This document shows positions 54,259 through 63,591 of a DNA stretch of 64,000 nt, piece after piece (positions within the stretch are counted from its first letter, which is position 1; every line of letters begins with the position of its first letter). Both the position numbers and the translations under genes were made by a program. Source of the DNA: Variovorax paradoxus (lineage in GTDB: Bacteria; Pseudomonadota; Gammaproteobacteria; Burkholderiales; Burkholderiaceae_C); NCBI RefSeq assembly GCF_009498455.1, contig NZ_CP045644.1, forward strand, positions 4,405,001 to 4,469,000. Reading direction: 5' to 3'. The notes beneath the pieces were generated by a model. The model made no database searches. It was not told where the DNA came from and saw nothing but the letters and a program-made list of their open reading frames with translations.

Positions 54259-55152
54259 ATGAACAATTTCAGCCGCCTCGACCTCAACCTGCTGGTCACG
54301 CTCGACACCTTGCTGGCCGAGCGCAACGTGACCCGCGCGGCCGAGCGCCTGAACCTTTCGCAGCCCTCGGTGAGCGTGCAGCTCGCCAAGCTGCGCGAGC
54401 TCTTCAACGACCCGCTGCTCGTGCCCGCGCAACGCGGCATGCGGCCCACCGCGCGCGCCGACGAACTGCGCGAGCCGCTGCGCGAAGCCCTCGCATCGCT
54501 GGGCCGCGCGGTGGCGCCCAGCCAGCCTTTCGACCCGGCCCAGGCGACCACCACCTGGCGCGTGGCCGCGGCCGACTACGCCGAGTCGGCCATCCTGCTG
54601 CCGGCGCTGGCCGGGCTGCGTGAGGCCGCACCGAACACCCGGCTCGCCGTGGTCGAGGCCGTGCCGACGCGCATGGCGCGCCAGCTCGAGCAGGCGGAGA
54701 TCGACCTGTTCTTTCACACCAGCGTGGGCGCGCCGACCGGCCTGCACCGGCGCGTGCTGTTCCACGAGCGCTATGTGCTGGCCGGCCGGGCAGGGCACCC
54801 GCGCCTGAAGCGCCGGCCCACGCTCGCGCAGTTCTGCGCGCTGGAGCATGTGGTGGTGTCGCTGGGCGGCGGCGGTTTTGTCGGCCCCACCGACGAGGCG
54901 CTGGCGGCGCAGGGCCTCACGCGGCGCGTGGCGCTGTCGGTGCCGCACTTCCTGTTCATGATGTCCGTGCTCGCCAGCACCGACATGGTCGCGATGCTGC
55001 CCGAGCGCCTGGCGCGCGGCGCGCCGGGGCTGCGCGTGGTGGAGGCACCGCTGGAGGTGCCGGGCTACGAGATGGCGATGCTGTGGCACGAGCGGCGGCA
55101 TCGCGACCCGGGGCATCGGTGGCTGCGAGAGCAGATTGCGGCGAGCTTGTAG
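54259..55152 (+). CDS. LysR-type regulator, probable controller of the divergent quinone reductase
   Basis: A 297-residue LysR-family protein. The helix-turn-helix is at about 18-60 (AERNVTRAAERLNLSQPSVS, VQLAKLRELFNDPLLV). The start at 54259 (MNNFSRLDLNLLVTLDTLLA) fits the family; an ATG 15 nt upstream adds five residues. The effector domain runs to the end with LSVPHFLFMMSVLASTDMV. This NodD/LeuO-like branch (LDLNLL...R.FNDPLLV) often governs aromatic- or quinone-related genes. The 88-nt gap to the reductase gene is a typical shared operator. Confidence 0.88.
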   Translation: MNNFSRLDLNLLVTLDTLLAERNVTRAAERLNLSQPSVSVQLAKLRELFNDPLLVPAQRGMRPTARADELREPLREALASLGRAVAPSQPFDPAQATTTWRVAAADYAESAILLPALAGLREAAPNTRLAVVEAVPTRMARQLEQAEIDLFFHTSVGAPTGLHRRVLFHERYVLAGRAGHPRLKRRPTLAQFCALEHVVVSLGGGGFVGPTDEALAAQGLTRRVALSVPHFLFMMSVLASTDMVAMLPERLARGAPGLRVVEAPLEVPGYEMAMLWHERRHRDPGHRWLREQIAASL

Positions 55153-55341
55153 ATCCCTTCGCAGGTGCGCCAGCCGGCGAGCGGCCAAGCGCTTCGAGCG
55201 GCAGGCCCCGAGGCTTCTGCGGTCGGCCAGCCGCCGCCCTTCGCGTGCGTCGGCTTTTCGGATTGACGACGGGGAACTGCTGCCGCGGGCGTACAGTCGA
55301 ACCGCAGCCCTGTCGGGGCTCTGCACGAATGGAGGTCGAAG

Positions 55342-55653
55342 ATGGCCCAGCATGCAATTACCGCTGTTCACTTCAAGGATGGGAAGATGGACCTCGTCGC
55401 CATTCACCCGGTCGTGGAGAAGGAGTTCGGCTCGACGGAGTTTTCCCTGGGCACGGCACAGCGAATCAGCGTCGGCGAATGCGCCAAGCTCGTTGCTGCC
55501 GGCGAGGAGGTATGCCTTGCCCGGCGCACTGAAAACCATGGCTGGGAAATCGTTTGCGACGTCAGGCTCTTGCCGGGTGGAACCGAGTTCACTGGCGTCG
55601 ACATTGCGGATCGTCCCAACGATGCCTTGCAGCACCTTCCTGCGTGGGACTAG
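55342..55653 (+). CDS. Hypothetical protein (103 aa), possibly DUF3892-like
   Basis: The product begins MAQHAITAVHFKDGKMDLVA with GGAGG about 10 nt upstream. It is a small soluble protein rich in beta strands, with SVGECAKLVAAGEEVCLA and DVRLLPGGTEFTG. The opening ITAVHFKDG recalls DUF3892-type small proteins; I am not certain of this. It stands alone between the LysR gene and the convergent VOC gene. Confidence 0.6.
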   Translation: MAQHAITAVHFKDGKMDLVAIHPVVEKEFGSTEFSLGTAQRISVGECAKLVAAGEEVCLARRTENHGWEIVCDVRLLPGGTEFTGVDIADRPNDALQHLPAWD

Positions 55654-55751
55654 ATCACCGGGCGCTTGCGCCGGATGGCCCTTTGAGGGGCTGCAAGCAA
55701 GTCGTCGCCGGCAAGTTCAGCCGGCGACACCCGCTGCTCACCGCGAGCCGG

Positions 55752-56138
55752 CTATGCGGGCGCAAGGTCCTCGTGGATGCAAAGGAAGTTGCCTTCCGTG
55801 TCCTTGAACCACGCCGCTTTTTCCGAGCCGAGCACGCAGACATGGTCGACGGTTTTCAGATCGGGAAAGTCGTAGTCCTCGAACACCACCCCCGCGCGCT
55901 GCAGCTTCGCGACGCTGGCGGCGATGTCCGGCACGTGGAAGCTGATCGCCGTGTGGTCGGCCTTCGTCCCCTCGGGTTTCGGGAACAGCGCCAGCGTGCT
56001 GCCGCCCACCGTGTAGACAAACTTTCCGTCTGGCCGCAAGCCACCGGCCTTCAAACCCAGGCAGCCCTCGTAGAAAGCACGCGCGCGGTCCATGTCCTTC
56101 ACTGGAAGCATGGTCGTGACAGTGGAGTCGGACAACAT
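55752..56138 (-). CDS. VOC superfamily (glyoxalase/bleomycin resistance-like) protein
   Basis: A 128-residue vicinal-oxygen-chelate fold protein with two beta-alpha-beta-beta-beta modules. It shows TMLPVKDMDRARAFYEGCLG, TVGGSTLALFPKPEG, TAISFHVPDIAASVAKLQ and WFKDTEGNFLCIHEDL. Several potential metal ligands (His, Glu) are in place, so it could be a glyoxalase-, dioxygenase- or resistance-type enzyme. The substrate cannot be inferred. It is a stand-alone gene. Confidence 0.85.
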   Translation of the reverse strand: MLSDSTVTTMLPVKDMDRARAFYEGCLGLKAGGLRPDGKFVYTVGGSTLALFPKPEGTKADHTAISFHVPDIAASVAKLQRAGVVFEDYDFPDLKTVDHVCVLGSEKAAWFKDTEGNFLCIHEDLAPA

Positions 56139-56328
56139 GGCCAGTCCTTTCGCACAGCTCGGCGCAGCGGGTGCCGCTTGGCGGCGTTGCCTTGGCTGGC
56201 CGAGCGGTGGTCAGCTTACGCTTGCGGGCGGTGCGATGCCAGCGCGGTGGGTACCCTGTTCAGTGAATGCGACCTCACGACGTGCCGCTCCTGGGGTGCA
56301 AGAGATGGCACCCGACTTTCAAGGGAGC

Positions 56329-57159
56329 TCAGGTACTGCCCGCAATCCATCGGTAGACCGGATGCGCGGGGTCCAGCATCAGCTTGAAGGCGATGGCGCA
56401 ACAGACCACCATGAGCAACGGCCTGATGAGTTTCGCGCCAGCCCGGATCGCCAGCTTGGAGCCCACCTGCGCACCGATGAATGCACCCAATCCCATGACC
56501 ACGCCGATGCGCCAGTGCACCAAGCCCTGGAAGAGGTAGATGGAGAGCGACCCGAGTATCGATGCGAGGTTCAGCAACTTCGTATGGGCCGTCGCGCGAA
56601 CGACCCCATAGCCCAGAAGAAGAACGAACGCGATCATGAAGAACGATCCGGTGCCGGGGCCGAAGGCGCCGTCATAGAAGCCGATCACAACGGCTGCGGT
56701 TGCGCAAAAGGCCGCCATGGAAATTCGCTGTTCGGCATCGTCGTCGGTCATCTTGGGCGACAACGCGAAATAGAGCGCCATGGTGATCAGCAGGAACGGC
56801 AGGCCGTTTCGGACCAGCTGTTGAGGGACCGAACTGACCACCAACGCCCCGATGACCGAGCCGAAGCAAGCCAGGAGGGCCGCAGGCCAGATCCGGTGCC
56901 ACTCGATCAGGCCGGCCCGCGCAAAGTTTCTTGTTGCGGAGACAGCACCCAATGTCGCCTGCAGCTTGCTCGTTGCGATGGCAGACACGGGGTCCAGCCC
57001 GGCAATGACAAGCGCGGGGACCGTGATCAGGCCACCCCCTCCCGCGATCGCATCGAACGCCCCCGCCAGGAATGCGACGCCGGCAAGGATGAAAAGAATG
57101 GAAAGCGAGTGATCGCCGATCAGAAAACTGATGGTGTCCATGACATGCGAGGAGTTCAT
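56329..57159 (-). CDS. TauE/SafE family membrane permease
   Basis: A 276-residue inner-membrane protein with about eight helices. The two repeat motifs are GAFDAIAGGGGLITVPALVI and GFYDGAFGPGTGSFFMIAFV, the family signature. TauE/SafE proteins move sulfite, sulfoacetate, taurine-derived or other organic anions. Its ATG overlaps the stop of the upstream oxygenase gene (ATGA), so it probably exports or imports that enzyme's substrate or product. The region is visibly less GC-rich than the surroundings, which hints at later acquisition. Confidence 0.88.
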   Translation of the reverse strand: MNSSHVMDTISFLIGDHSLSILFILAGVAFLAGAFDAIAGGGGLITVPALVIAGLDPVSAIATSKLQATLGAVSATRNFARAGLIEWHRIWPAALLACFGSVIGALVVSSVPQQLVRNGLPFLLITMALYFALSPKMTDDDAEQRISMAAFCATAAVVIGFYDGAFGPGTGSFFMIAFVLLLGYGVVRATAHTKLLNLASILGSLSIYLFQGLVHWRIGVVMGLGAFIGAQVGSKLAIRAGAKLIRPLLMVVCCAIAFKLMLDPAHPVYRWIAGST

Positions 57160-58262
57160 CCCTGCACAAGCAGAGGGTCGTCGGACAAGACGATTTCCTG
57201 CGCGGCGGGCGAATACCCGAACATGCGGATCAAGAGCCGCCGGTTGTCCTCGATCTCGTCACGGCAATGCAAGGCCTTGTGGTTGTTGATCACGATCGCC
57301 TTTGAAGGCTGAAGCGCCAGCCGCACCATGTCTGTGCGACGAACCTCGTCTGTCAAGACCTGGAACGCGTTCTTGATAGGAGGTGGGGCCTCTTCGCTCA
57401 CCGAAAAACGGTACGAGTTGTATCGAAGCGAGAACGTCCCCTTCCCGTCGATCTCGAGTATCGAGACATCCGCACCAGCTTCTCCTTTGTCCGCGGCAAA
57501 CGAATCGGTTCGCGTGAACTGGAACACCTTCGCTGTCAGGGCTAGTGCATGGTGAGCGCCAATCCTTTCGATGACTCTGTGCATCGGGAGGATCGCTGTG
57601 GGCTCGCTCTTCGGGTTCCAACGGGCGGTGAGAACGAGCGCACAAGGCGCAGGCGAGTGCGAGCCGGATGGGGAAAACGAGCAGTGGTATGGGGGCTCCG
57701 TGTGCGCACTCAGCGCCAAGCCCGTGTGCGAGGAAAGCTCTAGGGCTCCCAGATCCGGCTCTTCCGTGAGCTTGGTTTTTCCTCCGCCTTTGAAGTTACC
57801 GACCATTCGGACCAGCTCGTTGCTGTCGAGGTCGAATGCGAATGCGCGGTGCTCGACGAGGTTGAGCAGAATCTGGCTTCGCGACGCCAGCCTGAGGCAA
57901 TGGAAGTCTTCCTGAAGCAGGCTGAGTTCGGGCAGCTCGGCAGGCAAGTCGCCAACGGTCGGGTCGAGCATCCCTTCAAAGATCAGAAGAGAAAGTTCGC
58001 CGTCGGCAAAGCGCTTTGCGGCGGCGGTTTGCGAGGCATCAAGGGTCTCGCAGATCGCTGTGGCAGATGCCCGCGCCATGGATTGCGTGCCCGCCGCTTG
58101 TGGGCCTCCGTTCTTCGCAATCTCCGTTGCTGAGTTTTCCAGCATCTCAGCCTGCAACCTGGTGAAGGTGAGGACTTCAACGTCCGAGAAATTTTCTTCT
58201 ATGGACTCTCGTCGCCTGACAGGAAGCAAGCTTCCTTCGCTCAATTCCGGCTGAACTCTCAT
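57156..58262 (-). CDS. Fe(II)/2-oxoglutarate oxygenase of the clavaminate synthase/AsnO type (TauD superfamily)
   Basis: A 368-residue enzyme starting MRVQPELSEGSLLPVRRRES behind AGGGAGAAA. The iron-binding triad is His187 and Glu189 in HTEPPYH and the distal His332 in NNHKALHCR; the 2OG-binding arginine is in DNRRLLIRMF. The HxE (not HxD) variant is typical of clavaminate synthase, AsnO and arginine/lysine hydroxylases that act on free amino acids. Substrate is likely an amino acid or derivative. It overlaps the TauE-like permease gene. Lower GC than its neighbours. Confidence 0.8.
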   Translation of the reverse strand: MRVQPELSEGSLLPVRRRESIEENFSDVEVLTFTRLQAEMLENSATEIAKNGGPQAAGTQSMARASATAICETLDASQTAAAKRFADGELSLLIFEGMLDPTVGDLPAELPELSLLQEDFHCLRLASRSQILLNLVEHRAFAFDLDSNELVRMVGNFKGGGKTKLTEEPDLGALELSSHTGLALSAHTEPPYHCSFSPSGSHSPAPCALVLTARWNPKSEPTAILPMHRVIERIGAHHALALTAKVFQFTRTDSFAADKGEAGADVSILEIDGKGTFSLRYNSYRFSVSEEAPPPIKNAFQVLTDEVRRTDMVRLALQPSKAIVINNHKALHCRDEIEDNRRLLIRMFGYSPAAQEIVLSDDPLLVQG

Positions 58263-58567
58263 CGGCTTTCTCCCTTGTATTCAAAGGGCTCAAACCTCTA
58301 CCGCGACAGATTGATTGATGGCGTCGTTGAAACCAAAAACTATCACCGAGCCGCGAAGGCTGAGCCGATGGGAAGTATCTGGTCAGCGCATCTCGCTCCC
58401 AAGCCTTGATTCCCGCTCTCTGGGAATCGATCTGTCATTTGCTTGGGTGTTATTGACAATGTGTGCCGAAACAGAAGGAGCACGTCCCGCTGCGGGGAAG
58501 GCGGGATCGAACTTCGTCAACGCGGGGCCTTCGAAGGGGAGTCCATCCGGGGCTGTCCAAGGCCACC
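58263..58567. other. 305-nt intergenic region between the oxygenase and the PhyH gene
   Basis: I see no reliable gene. It carries the upstream region of the AsnO-like gene and a perfect inverted repeat GATTCCC (58408-58414) with GGGAATC (58422-58428), which may be an operator or an end-of-operon hairpin. The composition is less GC-rich than the flanking coding sequence. Confidence 0.45.
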
Positions 58568-59323
58568 TCAGGTATTCATGAAGCAGCGCGTCGTCGCCAT
58601 CATCCGCACGTTCTTCGTCGCGTTGACCGACGGCGTGTGCAAGAGGCGCAGGTCCATCAGGAAGACGTCGCCTGCGCGCCCCGACATCTCGACGAGGCCG
58701 ATGCCCAGCGGGTGAAGTTGCTGCTTCAGGTCGCCGGTCGTCTTCAGCACCTGCCGCAGCGCCGAAGCCGAAGGCCATCCCGGCGTGCCGACGCGATGCG
58801 AGCCGGCCAGCGCCAGGGTCGCGCCGCCGCCCGGCGCCACATCGTCGATCAGGAAGAAGGCCTGGATGCCCGGCAGGGGATCTTGCGGTGATGCCGAGAC
58901 GTCGACATGCCAGTTCAAGCCTGTGAAGGTCGAGGCGCCTTGAAGAGGCGGCGAGAGCAGGAGCTGCGTGTCCTGGATGGCTGTGGGCGCGCGCCCGCCG
59001 AGTTGGGTGACGCAGTCGATCAGCTGCGGCGTCACCAGCGCTTCATGCACGCCGGGCACCTCGACCAGCGCGGACAGCTTGCCGATCTGCTGGAAGAGCG
59101 GGAATTTCTGCAGCGAGCTCGACAGGCCCTTGCCGCCAGGCAAGGCCTTCAGTCGCTTGATCTCATCGTGCAACTTCTGCCGCAGGCCCGCGATCTGTTT
59201 CTGCGGATGGAAGCCTTCCAGCCGCAGATAGCCTTTGTCGATGAAGAAGTCGGCGTGAGTTGGTTGCATTGCATGAAGCTGCCGCGCGCTCTGTCCACGC
59301 AGTCGCATCGGGTTGTAGTTCAT
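58568..59323 (-). CDS. Phytanoyl-CoA dioxygenase (PhyH) family Fe(II)/2OG oxygenase
   Basis: A 251-residue oxygenase starting MNYNPMRLRGQSARQLHAMQ. The iron ligands are His139 and Asp141 in LNWHVDVSA and the distal His229 in LLHTPSVNATKNVR, with Arg240 for 2-oxoglutarate. A jelly-roll fold surrounds them. It follows the TonB receptor gene by 73 nt on the same strand, so it is part of the FecI-FecR-receptor unit. Pairing an iron receptor with an Fe(II) oxygenase recalls PiuA-PiuC and Fiu-YbiX, though those oxygenases are a different family. It may process an imported ligand. Confidence 0.82.
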   Translation of the reverse strand: MNYNPMRLRGQSARQLHAMQPTHADFFIDKGYLRLEGFHPQKQIAGLRQKLHDEIKRLKALPGGKGLSSSLQKFPLFQQIGKLSALVEVPGVHEALVTPQLIDCVTQLGGRAPTAIQDTQLLLSPPLQGASTFTGLNWHVDVSASPQDPLPGIQAFFLIDDVAPGGGATLALAGSHRVGTPGWPSASALRQVLKTTGDLKQQLHPLGIGLVEMSGRAGDVFLMDLRLLHTPSVNATKNVRMMATTRCFMNT

Positions 59324-59396
59324 GACGAGAAGATTTTCCGCGCTTTGGCAGCGCGAGAAAGAGGGGCGACGCCGACCGCGTGCCCCTTTCCCACCT

Positions 59397-61904
59397 TCAC
59401 AGCTTCGGCGTGTACTTCACCGTGAACAGCACATTGCGCGGATCGCCGTAGTTGTTGTTCCCGTTGGTCTCGTTGTAGGCCGGGATGTAGTAGCGCTTGT
59501 CGAAGATGTTGTTGATGTTGACGGCCAGCGCCACCTCCGGCGTCAGCTGGTAGGCCAGGCGCGCGCTCCACACCGCGAAGCCGGGCACCTTGTACGTGCG
59601 GTCGTAGCCCAGCGTGTGGCTCTGGATGCTGAAGCCGCCGCCCACGCTGAGCCGGCTCCAGTCGCCGGGCAGTTGGTAGTTGCTCCACACGCGCAGCATG
59701 TGCTTGGGCGTCCACTGGCTGAAGACCCGGCCCTTGTTGTCCGGGTCTTCGAGGAACTTGGTGGTGTTGTAGGTGTAGCCGGCCGTGAGCTGCAGCCGCG
59801 GCGCGACCTCGCCGCTGACCTCGGCTTCGAAGCCTTGGCTGCGCACCTTGCCCGACGACTTGGAGCAGTACCAGCCGTCGCAGGCAAAGCCGCCGTCGCG
59901 ATCGGTCACGGCGCGGTTGGTGTGGTCGTAGCGGAACACGGCCAGTGAGGTGTTCAGGCGGCCGTCCATCAGCTCGCCCTTCAGGCCGACTTCGTAGTTG
60001 CTGCCGATGATGGGCTTGAGCCCTTCGCCCGAGACGGTGCGCTCGGTCTGCGGCTCGAACACGTCGGTGTAGCTTGCGTAGGCCGACCATTGCTTGTTGA
60101 GCGCAAACACGAGGCCGACGTACGGCGTTACTTCGGCCGACGTGCTGACGGTGCTCCGGATGTCTGCGGTCTGGCTCGAATAGAGGTAGTCGTACCAGCT
60201 CAGCCGCGCACCGACGATGGCCGTAAGCGGCTCGGCCAGCTTGGCCCGCCAGCTGCCGTAGATGCCCTTTTGCCGCACGTCGTAGTGCGTGTGGCTCTTC
60301 GCGCCGCCGGCGGCCAGGATGGTGTCGTAGTTCTGCGCCGGGCGGTTGTGGTCGATGGCGAAGATGTTGCCGCCGCCGCTGAACCGGCGCGCATACCGGT
60401 CGGTCGACACAAACTTCGAGTAGTTGGCGCCGAGGGTCACGTCGTGTTCCATCGACAGTGCGTCGAAGCGCCCGCGCAGGTAGACGTCGAAGCCCTGCTT
60501 GCGCGAATCGAAGAGGGTGTCCCAGTCGGCGAAGTCCAGCCCGCTGCCGTCGGCCGTCACGTCGCCGTGCATGCGCTGGTGCTGCGAACTGTTCTTTTCG
60601 TTCATGCCGAGCGCGGAGAACTTCAGCTTCCACTTGTCGTTGAAGCGGTGCTCGGCGTCGACATACACGGCGGCCTGTTCGACGTCGCTGTGGTTCCACA
60701 AGGCGCCGGTGAACACGGAGCGCGGCAGGCCGATGTCGACGCCGTCCGGATAGCGCGGAAAGCCGCGCAGCATCGGACGCCCCTTGCCATGCGAGTGGCT
60801 CACGCCGAAGCCGATGGTGGTGTCGGGAGAAATGTCGTAGTCGATGGCGCCGTAGAGCGAGCGCGTCTTGCTCCACACGTAGTCGGTGAACGAGTGGCTG
60901 CGGTTCTCGTCGACCACCACGCGGCCGCGCAACGTGCCTTCGGCATTGAGCGGACCGCCGGCGTCGAGCTGCGCGCCGTAGTGGTCCCACGAGCCCGCCT
61001 TGCCGGTGAGCGTGAGCGTCTTCTCGGGCTGGCCGCGTTTGCGCACGAGGTTGATCGCGCCGCCCGGGCTGCCCGTGCCCTGCAGCAGGCCCGAGGCACC
61101 GCGCAGCACTTCCACGCGGTCGTAGAACACGGTGTCTTCGGTGGCCCAGTTGCCCAGCGAATACATGTTGCGCGGCACCGGTACGCCGTCGTACTGCCAG
61201 GCGTCGATCTGGAAGCCGCGCGACGTGAGGATCATGCCCGGCCCCACACCCTTGACGCCCACCACGCCCGTGACGTTGTTGACCGCGTCGCGCAGATCGA
61301 CCAGGCCCTGGTCGTCCATGCGCTGGCGCGTGATCACGCTGACCGATTGCGGAATGTCCTTGAGCGCCTGCTTGCCTTTGCCGATGGTCAGCGCGCGCGC
61401 CGTGTACGAGCGCGTGCCTTCGGTGGTGGCGCTGCGCTCGGCCTCGGCCGTGACGGTGACCGGCGCGAGCGTGGTGCTGCCGTCGGCACCAGTATCTGCA
61501 GGGCCGCCGATGCTCGAGCGACGCAGCGCGTACGAGCCGCCTGCACCGCCCGCCGCCTCGAGGCCTGAGCCGGCCAGCAGCTGCGCGAAGCCTTCGCCCA
61601 CGGCGTGCGGGCCCTGCAGGCCGGGCGAGCGCTTGCCCTGCGCGAGCGCAGGCGGAATCGTGATGCTCACGCCGGCGGATGCGGCGAAGCTCGACAGCGC
61701 CTCGTCGAGCGGGCCGGGTGCGATGTTGTAGGCCTTGCGTGCTTCGGCCTGCGTGGCCGGTGCGTTGGCCGCGCCCGGCGTTTGCGCGGCGACGGTCCCG
61801 GCGGCGGCGCACGCCATGGCGAACAGCGCGCCATGCACGGCGAGCGACAGCGCACGCAACGAGACGGCGTCGGAATCAAGGGGGGACGGTCGGCGACGGG
61901 CCAT
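59397..61904 (-). CDS. TonB-dependent siderophore receptor with STN signalling domain
   Basis: An 835-residue outer-membrane receptor from the ATG at 61904, with AGGAGAG upstream. The signal ends at TVAAQ. A secretin/TonB short N-terminal (STN) domain spans about 55-110 (AYNIAPGPLDEALSSFAASA), followed by a TonB box-like APVTVTAEAE, the plug (QALKDIPQSVSVITRQRMDD, YDRVEVLRGASGLLQGTGSP) and the beta-barrel. STN-containing receptors such as FecA, FpvA and FoxA signal through FecR/FecI on ligand binding. Gene order FecI-FecR-receptor supports such a relay. The ligand is unknown; a ferric siderophore is most likely. Confidence 0.9.
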   Translation of the reverse strand: MARRRPSPLDSDAVSLRALSLAVHGALFAMACAAAGTVAAQTPGAANAPATQAEARKAYNIAPGPLDEALSSFAASAGVSITIPPALAQGKRSPGLQGPHAVGEGFAQLLAGSGLEAAGGAGGSYALRRSSIGGPADTGADGSTTLAPVTVTAEAERSATTEGTRSYTARALTIGKGKQALKDIPQSVSVITRQRMDDQGLVDLRDAVNNVTGVVGVKGVGPGMILTSRGFQIDAWQYDGVPVPRNMYSLGNWATEDTVFYDRVEVLRGASGLLQGTGSPGGAINLVRKRGQPEKTLTLTGKAGSWDHYGAQLDAGGPLNAEGTLRGRVVVDENRSHSFTDYVWSKTRSLYGAIDYDISPDTTIGFGVSHSHGKGRPMLRGFPRYPDGVDIGLPRSVFTGALWNHSDVEQAAVYVDAEHRFNDKWKLKFSALGMNEKNSSQHQRMHGDVTADGSGLDFADWDTLFDSRKQGFDVYLRGRFDALSMEHDVTLGANYSKFVSTDRYARRFSGGGNIFAIDHNRPAQNYDTILAAGGAKSHTHYDVRQKGIYGSWRAKLAEPLTAIVGARLSWYDYLYSSQTADIRSTVSTSAEVTPYVGLVFALNKQWSAYASYTDVFEPQTERTVSGEGLKPIIGSNYEVGLKGELMDGRLNTSLAVFRYDHTNRAVTDRDGGFACDGWYCSKSSGKVRSQGFEAEVSGEVAPRLQLTAGYTYNTTKFLEDPDNKGRVFSQWTPKHMLRVWSNYQLPGDWSRLSVGGGFSIQSHTLGYDRTYKVPGFAVWSARLAYQLTPEVALAVNINNIFDKRYYIPAYNETNGNNNYGDPRNVLFTVKYTPKL

Positions 61905-62044
61905 GGGTTTTTTTCTCTCCTGCAAGGGGTGTGAAGTTGCTGTTCCTCAAGGCTTCACACGCGAGGAAAGAAAAGGGGACAGGCCGCGACAGAAAAAATC
62001 GCAGCGGCCGGAATCGCCGGCACCACCCGACACCACCCGATGCC

Positions 62045-63040
62045 TCAACCGCCCGGCGCGACCACCGTGACCCAGTAGCGCGTGCGAAAGAGCACATCCA
62101 CCGGCAAGGCCTGCGGCAGGCTGTCGAGCACCGGGCCGGTGTCGCGCAGCTGGAAGACGCCCGACACGCGCAGGTCGGCCACGGCCGGGTCGCAGCGCAG
62201 CACGCCGGGCCGGTAGCGGCCCAGCTCGGCGAGAAAGTCGTGCAGCCGCATGTTCCTGGCGCGCAAGACACCGCGCGACCAATCGTCGGCATCGGCATCT
62301 GCCGCCGTGATCTCGCCGACGGCCTTCGCGGAGAACATGGCCTGCTCGCCGGCACGCACCACTGCCGTCAGGCTGCGCGCGTCGTCGGGGCGAATCTCGA
62401 CCGCGCCGTCGAGCACCGTCAGGTGGCTGCGATCGCCTTCGTGCTGCCGGACCACGAAGCGCGTGCCCAGCGCACGCAGCCGCCCCTGCGCGGTCTCGAC
62501 CATGAAGGGGCGGTAGGCGGGGTCGGAAGAGGGCACTGCGTCGGACGCCGTCTCGATGAGTATTTCGCCCGCGTGCAGCCGCACCAGGCGCTGCGTCGCG
62601 CCGTAGGCCACGTCGATGGCGGTCGCGGTGTTGAGCTGGATGCGCGTGCCGTCGGCCAGGCGCAGTTCGCGGCGCTCGCCGGTGGGGGTGCGGTGGTCGG
62701 CCAGCCATTCGCGCGCCGGCGACGCACGCCACGCCAGCCAGCCGGCGGGCGCCGCGGTCAGCAGCACGGCCAGCGCCTTGACGGCCGCGCGGCGGTCGCT
62801 TCGCACCGTGCGGCCCAGCACCGGCATCGACAGCGCGCCCGGCAGCCTGCCGAACTTGCCGCTCACCTGCTCGGCGCGCTGCCAGGCCGCTTCGTGCGCG
62901 GGGTCGGCCGCGCGCCAGCGCGTCCATCGCGTGCGATCGGCCGCCGTGGCCTCGCCCGACTGCATCAGGAAGAACCATTGCGCCGCCTGCAGGGCGACCG
63001 CCTTGTCGACCACGACCGTCATCGTGCGCTGCACCGTCAC
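62045..63040 (-). CDS. FecR family anti-sigma/sigma-regulator protein
   Basis: A 331-residue FecR-type protein. The cytoplasmic N-terminal part (DUF4880-like) shows LQAAQWFFLMQSGEATAADR and DPAHEAAWQRAEQ. A membrane helix lies near AVKALAVLLTAAPAGWLAW, then the periplasmic FecR domain with RELRLADGTRIQLNTATAID and LRALGTRFVVRQHEGD. FecR transmits the receptor signal to FecI. A GTG at 63040 overlaps the sigma-gene stop (GTGA); an ATG at 63022 is the alternative. It is between the FecI and receptor genes. Confidence 0.88.
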   Translation of the reverse strand: MTVQRTMTVVVDKAVALQAAQWFFLMQSGEATAADRTRWTRWRAADPAHEAAWQRAEQVSGKFGRLPGALSMPVLGRTVRSDRRAAVKALAVLLTAAPAGWLAWRASPAREWLADHRTPTGERRELRLADGTRIQLNTATAIDVAYGATQRLVRLHAGEILIETASDAVPSSDPAYRPFMVETAQGRLRALGTRFVVRQHEGDRSHLTVLDGAVEIRPDDARSLTAVVRAGEQAMFSAKAVGEITAADADADDWSRGVLRARNMRLHDFLAELGRYRPGVLRCDPAVADLRVSGVFQLRDTGPVLDSLPQALPVDVLFRTRYWVTVVAPGG

Positions 63041-63561
63041 GCGACCAGCAGGATGCAGCGGGCCATGGCCTCGGCCATGTAGCGCTTGACCGTGCGTTCG
63101 CTCACGCCCAGCTTCGTCGCGATGTCGGCATAGCCCAGCCCTTCGAGCTGCGCCATCAGGAAGGCCTGGCGCACCGGCGGCGCCAGGCCGTCGAGCATCG
63201 CGTCGATTTCTTGCAGGGTTTCGAGAATGATCGCCTGCTGCTCGGGCGAGGGCGCCAACGGCTCGGGCAATGCGCTCAACGCATCGAGGTAGGCCTGCTC
63301 CAACGAACGCCGGCGGTACAGGTTGGCCAGCAGCCGCTTGGCGACCACCGTCAGGTAGGCGCGCGGCTCCCGCAATTGCCAGTCGCACTGCTTCTCGGGC
63401 GTGTGGTCTGGCGCGGTGAGGATGCGCAGGAAGGTGTCTTGTGCCAGGTCTGCCGCATCGAAGGCATTGCCGAGCTTCCTGCGCAACCAGCCCTGCAACC
63501 ACCCGTGGTGCTCGCTATAGAGCGTGTGGATGTGCGGGTTCAGAGCGGGATCGGCGGCCAT
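63037..63561 (-). CDS. FecI-type ECF sigma factor, Fur-regulated
   Basis: A 174-residue iron-starvation sigma factor. Region 2 is at about 12-80 (LYSEHHGWLQGWLRRKLGNA, DLAQDTFLRIL, EPRAYLTVVAKRLLANLYRR). Region 4 is at about 115-170 (AFLMAQLEGLGYADIATKLG, VSERTVKRYMAEAMARCILL). FecI factors transcribe their receptor gene when the receptor binds its siderophore. A Fur-box-like sequence lies 31-50 nt upstream of the ATG, so iron should repress it. It heads the FecI-FecR-receptor-PhyH unit. Confidence 0.92.
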   Translation of the reverse strand: MAADPALNPHIHTLYSEHHGWLQGWLRRKLGNAFDAADLAQDTFLRILTAPDHTPEKQCDWQLREPRAYLTVVAKRLLANLYRRRSLEQAYLDALSALPEPLAPSPEQQAIILETLQEIDAMLDGLAPPVRQAFLMAQLEGLGYADIATKLGVSERTVKRYMAEAMARCILLVA

Positions 63562-63591
63562 GGCGAACGTAGTGCGGTGGCCAGGCCATCC

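Noticed and set aside
58383..58778. A 131-codon minus-strand frame overlapping the 3' end of the PhyH gene, which could mean a frameshifted PhyH C-terminus.
   Set aside because: PhyH is already complete with all catalytic residues and a normal length; the extra frame shows no convincing domain.
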